Shown piece after piece: positions 1 to 9,983 of a DNA stretch of 64,000 bases (positions are counted from its first letter, which is position 1; each line of letters opens with the position of its first letter). The notes beneath the pieces were generated by a model. It had not been told where the DNA came from. It searched no databases and saw nothing but the letters and a program-made list of their open reading frames with translations. A program made the position numbers and the translations under genes. Origin of the DNA: Armigeres subalbatus (Eukaryota > Arthropoda > Insecta > Diptera > Culicidae); assembly GCF_024139115.2 (NCBI RefSeq), contig NW_026942816.1, positions 62,001-126,000 of the forward strand, written 5' to 3'.

Positions 1-395
1 TTCGCCAAGGGATACTGAAGCTGGAACACCCTCGCTCAGTTTACGCTTAGTGTTCACGAAATTCCAGAATCGTTTAGGATATCGACGGAGACTTCTTTGC
101 ATTCTGTCGACATGCTGCATGTAAAGATGATTGTTGAGCGATCTGTATGCATAACTAGCAGCTTGAAAACGACGCCTTTGAAGTGGCGTTCGTAGTCTCC
201 GGTAGTGACGCTGACATGCATTTTTCTCGCGTTATAGCGAACGGACTCTACCGTTCCCCCAGGGTGGCTTCGCAGGTAAACGCTTTTTTGGAACGTTCGA
301 CTCGACGTTCGATGAAACCCAGTTCAAGACAACTTCGGAAAATATTTGCACAGCATTGTCAACATCCACATTAGCAAGAATACCGGTCCAATTGT
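1..395 (-). pseudogene. Non-LTR retrotransposon ORF2 fragment, linker between endonuclease and RT
   Basis: Read on the minus strand, this stretch gives an almost open frame containing LRRYPKRFWNFVNTKRKLSE, preceded by QRRRFQAASYAYRSLNNHLY. Basic helices followed by an FWxFVxxKR block are typical of the segment between the endonuclease and reverse transcriptase in I/R1/Jockey-type ORF2 proteins. An in-frame TAA near position 232 breaks it, so it is a dead fragment. The window edge truncates it on the RT side. It lies downstream of an RT fragment on the same strand (1150-1440), the wrong order for one element, so the two probably come from different insertions. The clade is not certain. Confidence 0.72.
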
Positions 396-1065
396 CCGAT
401 TCCCTCGGATATTCCTTCAGGAATTCAATTGAAAATTACTTCAAGATTTTTATCGGATATTCTTTCAGGAAATCCTTCTAAAATTTATTCAAAAATTTCT
501 TTGGAAATTCAATTCAAAATTCCTTTGATAACCCCTCGGAAGTTCATTTTCCTGAAATAACATTCGACCGAATTTGTGAAAGAATTTCCAAAGAAACTTC
601 TTAAGAATTATGTATTTTAAAAAAACTTGCATCTGTGGATTAGCTTTTGAGGGAAATCCTAGAAGAATTTCCGAGAAAAAAATCTTGAAAACATATTAGA
701 AATTCCTTCAAAAATTCTTTCTGAAATTCCTTTAGCAATTTATTCGGAATTTCGTTCCAGAGTTTTTGAAAGAATTCCTGGAGAAAATTTCGAAGGAATT
801 ACTGGAGAAAGATCCTAATTTCCGAAGATAAAAAATTGTCAAATGAATTTCTTTAGGAATTTTTGGAACTTCCAGAAACATTTCTTAAATAATTTCAAGA
901 GGAATTTATAAAAGTAATTTTAGGAAGAGTTATTTAGAGTTTTTTCGTAGGAATCACTTAAAAAAAACCTTAAGAATTCCTCGAAGAAATTTCTATATTC
1001 AGAAGGAGTGAATTCTTGGAGGAGTTTCAAAATAAATTCCTGTAGAATTTTTTCATGAAACCCCT
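396..1065. repeat. Degenerate GAATTCC/GGAAATTC-type repeat array
   Basis: AT-rich DNA made of loosely repeated words such as GAAATTCCTTCAGGAATT and AGAATTCCTGGAGAAAATTT at irregular spacing of about 20-25 bases. Cores are partly palindromic (TTCC...GGAA). Similar arrays lie at 22360-22690, 49860-53140 and 60741-63310. No gene is supported here. Confidence 0.6.
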
Positions 1066-1149
1066 GAATGAATTGATGAAAGAATTATTTCCTGATTTAT
1101 ATCTTATTTCGAATTTTTTTTCTTGGTTTCGGTAGTAGCACCACGTTCT

Positions 1150-1440
1150 GTTGCTCCATTTATCAGAAAACACTTCCCTCTTCCAGATAGCCCTGGTTCG
1201 AATATGGTTCGGTATCCCGTTTGCACCCAGTATCTCGCCTGTTTTTACATTTTTATCTACTTCGATAAGCTTTACATTCGTTACAAATTGGCAGTCATTA
1301 CTCTGTACGCTCCATCCCAAAGATCATCGTTCTACAGGTTGGTCAGGGACAGGGTTGGTCTGGAGCCTTTTAGTCCTTAAGCAAGTTGGACCGAGATCTA
1401 CTATTGCTACGTTGCACAAGTACGGCGACGGAAAATAATC
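1150..1440 (-). pseudogene. Reverse transcriptase start fragment, non-LTR retrotransposon
   Basis: The minus strand encodes VKTGEILGANGIPNHIRTRA, a decayed version of the K-TGKA-G-DGIPN motif that opens the RT domain of R1/LOA/I-type retrotransposons. Frames on either side are broken. It lies 3' of endonuclease and gag-like fragments on the same strand (1630-2557). The order gag, EN, RT fits one decayed element, although spacing is compressed by deletions. Only the first RT motif is recognisable; no YADD box is seen. Confidence 0.55.
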
Positions 1441-1629
1441 CAATATCAAGTTGAGAGCTCTTACATCCTGTAGTAGTGAGATTAACTCTTCCCTTAGCAC
1501 TTTGCGGCTTAGAATCGGCTATATGAAAGGAAGCCCTCATTCACCGTCCATTTCGGTCGGCTGACGGGTCGAGGCTGCAAAACGTAACTTTTATAAATGC
1601 CCTTTTGTTTCACAGAACGTTGTACTTAC

Positions 1630-2040
1630 ACCATAGTACAGCAATACTACGTCTAGCCTAGCTAGAACCTCTAACATGATCTGACGGATTGGTGGCTCGG
1701 CTAGTAGCAACAGAAGCGAACTACATGCGCCAATGCGTTGAAGTCTTCTAATATGACTGGTCTTGGGCCATTTATCTTAGCGGTAATATTAGCCATTACT
1801 TTGGTGAACTATTCGTCATCTTGAGGGGGTATAGCAGTTACAGAAGTACACTTCGTTGATTTTTGCAATGACGAAATGATAATCTCTTGTACAAGATACC
1901 GACTGCTAGTCCAAATAACCACCGATTTGGTCTGATATCAGGGCAACATTAATCCTATATTCGGCTACTATTTGACACAGCATCTTCTGAACTGGCTCCG
2001 CAATGGTTCAAGTTTAGTTGGATAACTTCTATTACTCGAA
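1630..2040 (-). pseudogene. APE-type endonuclease domain, R1/LOA-like retrotransposon
   Basis: Translating the minus strand gives, in order, VIEVIQLNLNHCGASSED, LCQIVAEYRINVALISDQ, FVIAKINEVYFCNCY, PRPVILEDFNA and IMLEVLARLDVVLL, in shifting frames with stops. This matches the N-terminal part of the apurinic-like endonuclease of R1/LOA-type elements: the Q-N-N-HC start, the VA-ISE-like strand, the CY-P strand and the DFNA metal-binding loop (usually GDFNAW). At least three frameshifts and internal stops show it is dead. Target-site nicking by this enzyme primes reverse transcription in living relatives. Confidence 0.75.
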
Positions 2041-2227
2041 CTCGATCATAGCGCGCCTAAAGGCTGGACAAGCAGGGCACCCAGTGAAGTATTCGTTTAT
2101 TGTCGGGCCGCCACCAAACCGGACCGCGCGATTGAGCACTCGCGCTGCGACGGGAGTCGCGACAATTTGAAATATTTCATTAGTAGTGCGCATCATCCAC
2201 GCATGGATGTACTATCATGTGCACTAA

Positions 2228-2557
2228 TCAGAATTGAGTTGCGCCGTCTGATAACTGCAGATATTTCGTTTTATTGAAAACAAATTTTCGATTTTCTACT
2301 ATACACGGAATATATGCTTTTACAGCGCAGATTGAACACTTCGGAGCTGCTTTACATGTGCATGCTATGTGGCCTTTGGCGCCTACAAAGTTAACTGCGG
2401 GCTGGTCATTTGCAACCAAAGTATTTGTGCCTTCTTCATGTGCTAACGCTGTTGCTCTGTATTTTGGCCGATCGTTATCACCTGAGACGAGACCTGCAAA
2501 GACGGCTTCTTTTTCCTTGTTTTTTCGCTTGTTCTTCTTTACATCACAGTTGATCAT
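2228..2557 (-). pseudogene. Gag-like zinc-knuckle fragment (ORF1) of the same retrotransposon
   Basis: A 109-residue minus-strand frame contains GAKGHIACTCKAAPKCSICA, resembling the tail of one CCHC knuckle followed by the start of another (CKAAPKCSIC), as in ORF1 proteins of R1/LOA-type non-LTR elements. The first cysteines of the first knuckle are lost. It sits just 5' on the minus strand of the endonuclease at 1630-2040, the normal ORF1-ORF2 order. The lysine-rich N-terminal part matches nothing I can name. It is probably a relic, not a host protein. Confidence 0.5.
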
Positions 2558-3120
2558 CGATTTTCAAATGTTTCCTTAAGTGTTTCACCTAAAACCCGGA
2601 AAGAATCTTCTGAGCACAATAAAAGTGTTTGCAATTTACGGATTTATAAACTTAATTTTATAAAGATTTTCTTATCGGGAATAAAACACGTATTCATAAC
2701 TGTTCAATATTAAGCTTTCCGGCAATTCTAGAATACTTTTTAAAGTGAAAAAATACTCGAAAAACAAAATCATTCGGAATACTTTTTGAGGAATACCAAT
2801 ACGTTCACACAAAAAGGTGCTGGTTGCATCTGACAATTCGTGACAGCGCGTGCTTGTTGCAGATGAAGTTATATTTTTTCCTCTTTGCAAGTCCCGTCCC
2901 AGGTTATCACCATTCGCATGCGGTTTTAGTGGTAACCTTAGTAGGCCATACATTTGACGAAAGGATTCACGATATCAAAATCCCCTCTTTATCCCCGAAA
3001 TTATTTTTTGTTTTCTTTAACTCATTTTGTTTTCACGAGTGGTACCGGAAAAACGGTTATCATCTTCTAAAAAATCAACTTCCAAGAAATAAAACATTTT
3101 CGGTCATAGATTTGCCCAAC
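2558..3120. other. AT-rich stretch without recognisable gene
   Basis: No coding frame, RNA gene or terminal inverted repeat was recognised. Reading frames here are short and lack codon structure. Confidence 0.5.
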
Positions 3121-3720
3121 CGGTACCAGTATGCGTCGTTCCCACGAGAAAATTCCCCCACCCACTCTCCACCGCGGGCGATGGTGTTGGTGCCCGGTGT
3201 GGTGCAACTACGTCGCGCTTCGACAGTGGCGGCAGGCCGAGGCGTTCTTCGCAACTCGGCGAACGCAAACTATAATAGAGCGGTTATGATAATAAAATAT
3301 GTGTACTATAAATGTTGTAAAACGAAGGAAAACTACACAAAACAACACCAACTATTCTCGTGGTGTTGCTTCGCGCGCGTGGCGCGGAATTCGTCCCCGA
3401 TGGCAGCGTGAGCGCGCGCGAATTTGGCGGGAAAATTCATCCGCCGAAAAATTCGCGCGCACCGCCTGCTGGCTGCTTCTTGTGTTCTACATAGAAATTG
3501 TTTATAAACAAATCATGACGATTTTGTTGCGTTTGGCTGCGATGACGATGGCGGTCAGTAAGCATGCAGCAGCATCAGGTTGTTATTTCGATATCATCAT
3601 GTCGTTCCGGTTGCCATTGTTTATCGCATCATCGGCGACAACGGAGAAAATGGTTATGACATTCAAAATGGAGTCCAACTGGAGCGATGTTGGCATCATC
3701 ATGATCATCACTGTTTTCGT
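3121..3720. promoter_or_regulatory. CpG-richer unique island, possible promoter or enhancer
   Basis: Base composition shifts sharply from the AT-rich flanks. The stretch has many CG dinucleotides (for example around 3170-3260 and 3370-3470), no terminal repeats, and is not repeated elsewhere in the window. A perfect E2F-type site lies at 3423-3434. Frames across it lack protein-like features. In a repeat-loaded mosquito genome, such islands are usually promoters, 5' exons or conserved non-coding elements. Function is inferred only. Confidence 0.35.
3423..3434 (+). promoter_or_regulatory. E2F-like site TTTGGCGGGAAA
   Basis: The 12-mer TTTGGCGGGAAA matches the established E2F/DP consensus and sits inside a CpG-richer unique island. 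A single consensus match can arise by chance. Confidence 0.35.
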
Positions 3721-5082
3721 TGATTGACCAATTTGTCGATAGGGAAAAGAGAAAAGCTTCTGGGTGGCGTGATTTTCCCTCACATTGCAAACTATGATGA
3801 TGCTTATCCAGGGTTATATGTGAGGTTTTTTTTCGGGCTCATTTTCCCAGGCATTGCACTTTGGTTGGGTGGGGGTAATGAGCTCCAAGCGGTGGATGCC
3901 TGAGTGGTCTGCGGAACCATACAGTTGGTCTATGTGGGTTGTGCGTTGGTGGAGCTGCAGGGAAGGGAGTAAAAGCTATCCACTGCCCACATTTTCCACA
4001 CATTTGCCCTGGGGATGCCCTATTATTTGGATCAGTTCTCCTTATCAGGTGGCATGGGTGGAAATTGGCATTGCCAACTCACAAGCGCAAACACACCCTG
4101 TTTGCGCTGAAACAAAGAACCATTAAAATGCGATCGATTTGTGTCGGTCAAGCTGAGCATTATGGCCTGGCGCGGTAGGAGGCAGGGGTGTCGGAGAAAG
4201 TGCTTCCCAGGATAGGACCCGACAAAGGACGAATAGGCTGAGTGGATTGGTGCTGCTATTGATGTTGGTTTTTGCTGGTGATGGTAGTGTTCGAGCCACC
4301 GTTAGTGTGTCTGATGGCAGGCTAAACATTTCGCATCTTTTCCCGATAGTCTACGGATGTATCCGTGCGAATTTCCTAGAATGTCGAGCACACCAACTCT
4401 CGCTTTCTCTCCTGATCAGGAATGCTGTCGCTCTGGCGTTGTCTCTTCGGGTTTTTCGTAGGCGAAAAACTACGGGGAACAGTGGGTTCAAAGGATTGCG
4501 TCATGGCATGAAATCTTTGGAAGTTTGGTTTTAAAGCCAATAATCACGGATTCCCATTTACAAAACATCAATAATTTTGATGCGATAATGCAAAAGATAA
4601 AATATTTTAAAAAACACTGTAGAAATATTGTTTTTTCTAGGAATAAAAAAATAAAATGGATGCAATTTGACCACGGTGCCATCCTATAGTCACCAGAAGG
4701 TATCCACTTCTGTTACTCTTATGACGATTTTCTTACAGCTTTGAAAAGAGCTTCCAAAGGCTATGTTTTGAAAAAATATAGTGCAGCGACATGTATTCTC
4801 GGCATGGGTCCTCATTTACGGTCTGCACCTTAAACCGCCTCGTCAGCACATTCCACCGGTGTGCCATTTAAGATGTATTGCGATTCTTACTCGGAACAAG
4901 TCCATGGTATCGGGAGTGGGGGAAAATAGCCTGAATCTTTGCTGCGTTGATCATTCAACCTTTAAAAGGGTTTCGGACTGAACAGATAAATTAGTAGGAG
5001 AAAACTACCCTATGATGCCTATGACCAAGTCGTGTGCATTACCGAATAGCTCAAATACGGACAAGTTTAATTCTCGGTTTTG
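3721..5082. other. Apparently unique sequence, no gene recognised
   Basis: Mixed composition, moderately GC around 3860-4480 and AT-rich after 4500. Short frames on both strands look like chance. No terminal repeats or tandem arrays were seen. Confidence 0.4.
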
Positions 5083-6535
5083 CATGGTGACCAGCGAACC
5101 GGGAAAACCGGGAGAACCGGGAAAAAACCGGGAAATGAAAATCACCGGGAAAATGTCGGGAAATATGCGGGAAATTCAATAACCACCGGGAAAATTTTCA
5201 AATCTGCATTTGTCTCTTTGTAAAAAATAATGCAGTAATCTCAAACATTATGAGAGAATTGGTAGACTCATTCGCTCATTCCATTCTATTTCAGAGTTTA
5301 CAATTTTTCGTACATACTGTGAACTCATACAAATTTCTAAAGTAGGTCATGTATTTATGAATTTATAGACCCTACATATCCCATTCAATCAAGGATCAAT
5401 CCTCACTTCAGCTGAGTTTCAGACATAGTAATTAATTACCACTCCGTGTTACTTATACCCGGAATATGAGCAATCAACTTTGATCGCACTGATTTTTTTT
5501 TAATTAAATCTGAATTGAACTTTCCTTAAATTTTAATAATCTCAATCGATTCTTTCTACGTTCTCCAATTTGTGCAAATAAATATATTTGGTATTTCTCC
5601 TCTTTTATTTCAAATATTGCAACATTTCCAAAGCCGCTAAAAAGGTGAAAAACATCTTCGTTTTCAACAATATTGTGTCGCCAGCACTAAATTGTATTCC
5701 GACTTTCGACGTTTTACTTCCGAACTTACTTCCGACATCATGAACGTCAGAACAAAATTTGAGTTTGTGTCGTCGGAAGAGCGTTTGGAAGTGTGGAAAT
5801 CGACTTCCGAACTTCAATTTGGTGCCAGCGACGTTGTCAGCGACAAAACAAGCTCGATTTTGTAACAGATAATTCCGTGCAGTGCTGCATATTTATTTTA
5901 TTTTACCGTGTGAATCTCGTCGGAAGTGGGTCTTGCTGCCAGTTCATCAGCGTCATACTAACAGTTTTGGTCTAAATGCACAATAATGTTGCATTCAACA
6001 AAAAAAAAATGCAATTTGTCTTTCACAATCCTCATGACGCATCAAAGAGTTGTGACGATGGAAATTTGGTACACAGTTACACATTATATTCATATGAGGT
6101 TTAGGTTCGGTAAAGAATTCCTTTTCTAACTTTCATCCGTATTCTTGTTTACGGACGAACTATACTTTCAAACGTTAACAAGAATATGGATTTTCGATTA
6201 ATATAACGTTGTGCACCTGTTCTTAGAAAATTAGGTTTATCATCATTGTCGAGAATAAATACGATACAAAGGAGATGTTTAAAAAAATACGTAAAAATCG
6301 TAATTTTTCTGCACCTTTGCGAGGTCTTGTTTACAATTCTTTCCAGAAATTTTGAAATGAGATATATGTTTTGGATTAAAATATGTTCACAAGTTGTATA
6401 GCAATTAGCAAATTCAGTCTTGTAATTGAAAAATAAATATAAATTTGAATAATTAATAGAAGTATGCATGACAAGTTTCCCAAAGCAATCAAAAATGCTT
6501 AAGCTTTGTGGCTTTTTTGAAGAAAAAAAAGTCTA

Positions 6536-6759
6536 TAAGGGGAACGGTTCGGCACTTCATTCCATAGCTCCCATTTCCATCCCATCAAAAAAACAAAGCA
6601 ATGAAAAGGTATTTGATTTGTTATTTATTTTTGTGATTTTTTTCAGCAGTGAGCTCGAATGTTAGTAAAAAGAAGCGACAAGATTGGTGCTGTATTTCTC
6701 TGTTTTGCGATGAGATGAATATATGTACAGTGAGATGGAAAACGGAACAGTTCCCCTAA
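6536..6759. mobile_element. MITE with TAAGGGGAACNGTTC ends, copy A
   Basis: The left end TAAGGGGAACGGTTC and the right end GAACAGTTCCCCTAA are inverted copies. The internal text matches, in reverse orientation, the segment at 12546-12767 (shared words include GTGAGATGGAAAACGGAACA and AACAAAGCAATGAAAAGGTA). It is nested inside the 5083-7656 element. It has no coding capacity. Confidence 0.7.
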
Positions 6760-7249
6760 TTCTATTTAAAATGTTCAAAACAAATTTGTTACTATATTAT
6801 CTATATTTCAATTATGTATAAAATATCCAACTAAGATAATTTGAAAAAAAAAACCTCAAAACTTAGAACGCATGATTTGTGTTATTCGTTGCTTAATGCA
6901 GGAATTTAACGTTCTTGGCATAGCATATGTGATAATATTGAATATGTGAAAAATAAAGTGCTTATTTGTTAGTTTTAAAAGCCATTTTGTTGAGATTTTT
7001 TTATGACAAATGACTGAAATGATAACATTTTGCATGAAAAAATTCAACCGCGATATTTTTCTGCAGAATTGTAATGTCTAAATAGTTTGCCATGAGCTCA
7101 TGCTTACTTGAATAAAAAATCAAACTAATAAAGCTAAAAAATAGCATTATTTAGGCCAGCAAAAATCACTCTTCTGCATTTAAATTGGCAGTTGCAGAAT
7201 AATTGTTTATAATATGGAAATTCTTTTCTATTTTTAATATTTACTCCCA

Positions 7250-7530
7250 GCAGACGTTGTCATGCATAGTAGACGAAAATGCGTGGTATGAACTACCCAT
7301 GCCAAATTTCCATTCGAATGTTAATTTTAGTTTTTCATGATTTACTTGATTTTACTTGATTTACATGATTTACCCTGTCTATGATTTTCATATGAGGAAA
7401 TATCATATAAACCCGTCGGAAACGATAGTGAACATGTCTGCAGAAGGATTGTAGAAAATCCATCCAGCCGTTTTCGAGTTATGCGGATACGAACACAGAC
7501 CATTTCATTTTTATTATATAGAAGATAAAT
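7250..7530. repeat. Interspersed repeat segment ending in CATTTTTATTATATAG
   Basis: The stretch starts near CAGCAGACGTTGTC and ends with a GTTTTCGAGTTATGCGGATAC block, then TTTCATTTTTATTATATAG. The segment at 42895-43145 has the same plan (CGAGTTATGCAGAAA, then AATTCATTTTTATGTATATAG). Text of this type is widely dispersed in insect genomes. Its transposon class is not decided here. Confidence 0.4.
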
Positions 7531-7662
7531 CCGAGGGTTATTTGAATTTTTCTCTAATAGTTATATATTTTTTTGTATCGGGAAATTTTCCATAATACCG
7601 GGAGGAAACCGGGAAATAACCGGGAATTTGAAATTCAAAATCCACTGGCCACCCTGGTTTTG

Positions 7663-8314
7663 GCAAAGATGTTTTAACCTTTTCACACGTCATATAAACT
7701 CTTGTAGAAAATCTGTAAGAATAAGAAACTGAAAAAAAGGACAAGTTCCAGTAGAAATGTAAACTACTGAAGCAGAAGAAGAAGCTGCGAAGATGTACCC
7801 ACCAAGCTTTTACAACTAAACGATTGTTCCGGTTGTAAAACGGGTAATTGAGCAAAATTTTACCCTTTTCAAAAAGCGTGGATAGCGCTGAGAGAAGGCT
7901 GATCAGTCGAAAGTTTTCAACCTCCAGATTTCTTCACTACGTTCGTGTCAACTAAGTTCCAGGCAAAGAGTAAATTGTTGTTCCGGAAGAACTGATTGAG
8001 TATCACGGCAGGAATCAGCAACGGCAATCTCATGTGCTTGAATTTCAATTCAAAGATGTTTTTGGAATCGCACAAGTCTAAAAAAAATGCGTGGAGAAGT
8101 TATTGGAAGACAGTAGATATCGCGGTCAGGCCTTCAAAGATTCGGTTAATTAACCACGAAAATGGGGTCGCCGACATTTAACGATCTTCGCTCTCCGCAT
8201 CATTTTGTTCGCTGGTTGATCACCGGCAGGTACTCCTTGTAGCATCGCTCCCAAATTCTGTACGCCAATGCCGGTACACGTCCCGCAACGCATTCGCTAA
8301 CTAGAGCTTCCGCA
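7663..8314. other. Sequence without recognised gene, possibly old retroelement
   Basis: No open frame of note. The part from 8165 to 8314 is more GC-rich and lies directly against the RTE-hosting interval, but its translations matched no family I can name. Confidence 0.35.
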
Positions 8315-8322
8315 CTTCCGGG

Positions 8323-8712
8323 CAGGCTTGTAAAATGTCATCTGCATGTCATTTGACTAATTTGCTCATAACTTTCTTTAGAAGCAAAATTTCTTTTATA
8401 ATTTTGAATGTACTCATAACGCTTGAGTAGGGTTATATTTTTGTCCAAGGGTACATTGCTCTAAGTATAACATCAAAGGCTGGAGAGTGAAAACTCTCCA
8501 AAATGTCAAGTGTCATTTGACATAATGTCATTTGAATGACATTTTGCCTCCCACGCCCCAGATTACATATTTACAGCAAAGTCTCGTTAGACAAAGTTGT
8601 AGGCCCATTTAACCGCTATAAGTTCGTCATACAACATGAATTGATAGCTACCTTCTGAAACAAGTTCTGGGAAAATTATACAAACGAATGCAAATGACAT
8701 TTTACAACACTG
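8323..8712. mobile_element. hAT-type MITE, copy A, with 8-bp target duplication
   Basis: The ends CAGGCTTGTAAAATGTCA and, reverse-complemented, CAGTGTTGTAAAATGTCATT form inverted repeats. They are flanked by perfect 8-bp duplications CTTCCGGG (8315-8322 and 8713-8720). CAG...CTG termini with 8-bp duplications are diagnostic of the hAT superfamily. The 390-bp body has an internal palindrome around TGTCATTTGAATGACATT near 8525. An inverted, similar copy lies at 16451-16829. No transposase is encoded. Confidence 0.88.
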
Positions 8713-8720
8713 CTTCCGGG

Positions 8721-9983
8721 TTTCTAGAGCTTCCGCACTTCCGAGAGCGCATCGCCCTGCTTCAAACAATCTAACGTCACGAACGGATCAGATGTCTCAC
8801 CAGATATTCTGGCGCTTGATTTGGATTCATCCAGCGTCGCACGAATCAGCCCAATAAGCTTTGCCGGAAAGCCATGTTCTAGCATTATATGCCACAGTTC
8901 GTTCCGTTTCACTGAGTCGTGCACTGCCTTGAAATCTACAAACAGATGATAAGTTCACAAGTTGAATTCCTGGAATTTATCAAGGATTTGTCGCCTAAAA
9001 ATCCGCTTTGATATTCGCTGACAAAGGTCTCCGCAAACGAACGCAGTCTGCTTAACAGCATTCGGGAGATTACCTCGTATGCGGTATTGAGGAGTGTTAC
9101 TCCTCGATAATTACCACAATCGAGTCTGTGCCCTTTCTTGTAGATAGGACATATGAGACCATCAAGCCAGCCAGCCAGAAGGCATTTCTTCGCCCTCCCA
9201 AATCATTTCAATCACTTGGTGGATGTTTTCTTTCAGCTGGTCACTCCCAACTTTTAGAAGCATAGCCGGGACTCCGTCTTTCCCAGCGGCTTTACCGTTC
9301 TTCAGCTCTCGAACAGCTTTTCTTACTTAGTCTAGCGTTGTCATCAACCTCAATCCTGACTCTGTTTGTGCCCTCTATATCCGATTGTTCATTCAACAAT
9401 AACTCAAAGTGCTCCTTCCACCTAGCAGCTACCCCTGCTCGGTCTGTCAACAGATTTCCGGAGCTGTCATTGATCATGACTGGCGCTGGTGCGCTTTTTT
9501 TGCACATTTCGTTGATAGTTTCGTAGAACTTCCGTGCGTCGTTTCCGGCAATGCTTCCCTCTGCATCCGAGAGTACTTTTTCGTCATACCCCCGTTTCTT
9601 ACGCCGGTAAAGTTTTTTCTCAGCTGTCCTTAGTTCTTTATATCGTTCTCTATTTTGGCATGTAGCCGTCACTAGCATGCGGCTCTTGGCCTAGTTTTTC
9701 TCATCTGTCGCTCTTTGGCACTCCACATCAAACCAGCCTTTCCGTTGGTTTCCTTGTGTGATACCAAGTAACTCTGGCTGTTGAATTGACCGCCTCGTGA
9801 ACTTGTTGCCACAATGCGTTCAAATTTTCTCCAGTTGAGTGTCCTTCGATTCTTTCATCGAGCTTATGAGTAAATTGGTCCGCAACACCCTCGCCCGACA
9901 GCCGCTTCATGTTCGGCCTCGTGGTTCTCTAACGCCCAGAATCGGTGATGCTGGACAGCCTTGCGCTAATCTTACATATTACC
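8721..9983 (-). pseudogene. RTE-clade retrotransposon ORF2, linker and RT domain remnant
   Basis: The minus strand reads from 9983 downwards: CKISARLSSITDSGR, stop, RTTRPNMKRLSGEGVADQFT (linker after the endonuclease), then ELRTAEKKLYRRKKRGYDEK, ARKFYETINEMCKKSAPAPV and RWKEHFELLLNEQSD. It continues into the RT with a KAAGKDGVPA block, HDSVKRNELWHIMLEHGFPA, and SDPFVTLDCLKQGDALS. These are RTE-type (BovB/JAM1-like) landmarks. The frame has several stops and shifts, and the sequence ends before the catalytic ADD box. The 5' half lies at 11859-11908 and 14379-14835, separated by hAT-like insertions. Confidence 0.85.

Larger units (their letters stand above)
5083..7656. mobile_element. Non-autonomous DNA transposon with CCGGGAAA-rich ends
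   Basis: The left end reads CATGGTGACCAGCGAACCGG; the right end, reverse-complemented, begins CAGGGTGGCCAGTGG. Both ends carry clustered ACCGGGAAA words (5098-5205 and 7578-7630) that point inward. The 6-bp word GTTTTG lies immediately outside both ends (5077-5082 and 7657-7662), fitting a target duplication. The interior is AT-rich, encodes nothing recognisable and contains at least one nested MITE (6536-6759) and another repeat segment (about 7250-7530). The CAGGGTGGCCA terminus recalls hAT-type elements, but the duplication is shorter than 8 bp as it stands, so the superfamily is left open. Confidence 0.6.

Noticed and set aside
2824..3411. 195-codon plus frame
   Set aside because: It crosses from AT-rich to CpG-rich DNA with an abrupt change in residue composition and has no recognisable family. 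It is probably chance.
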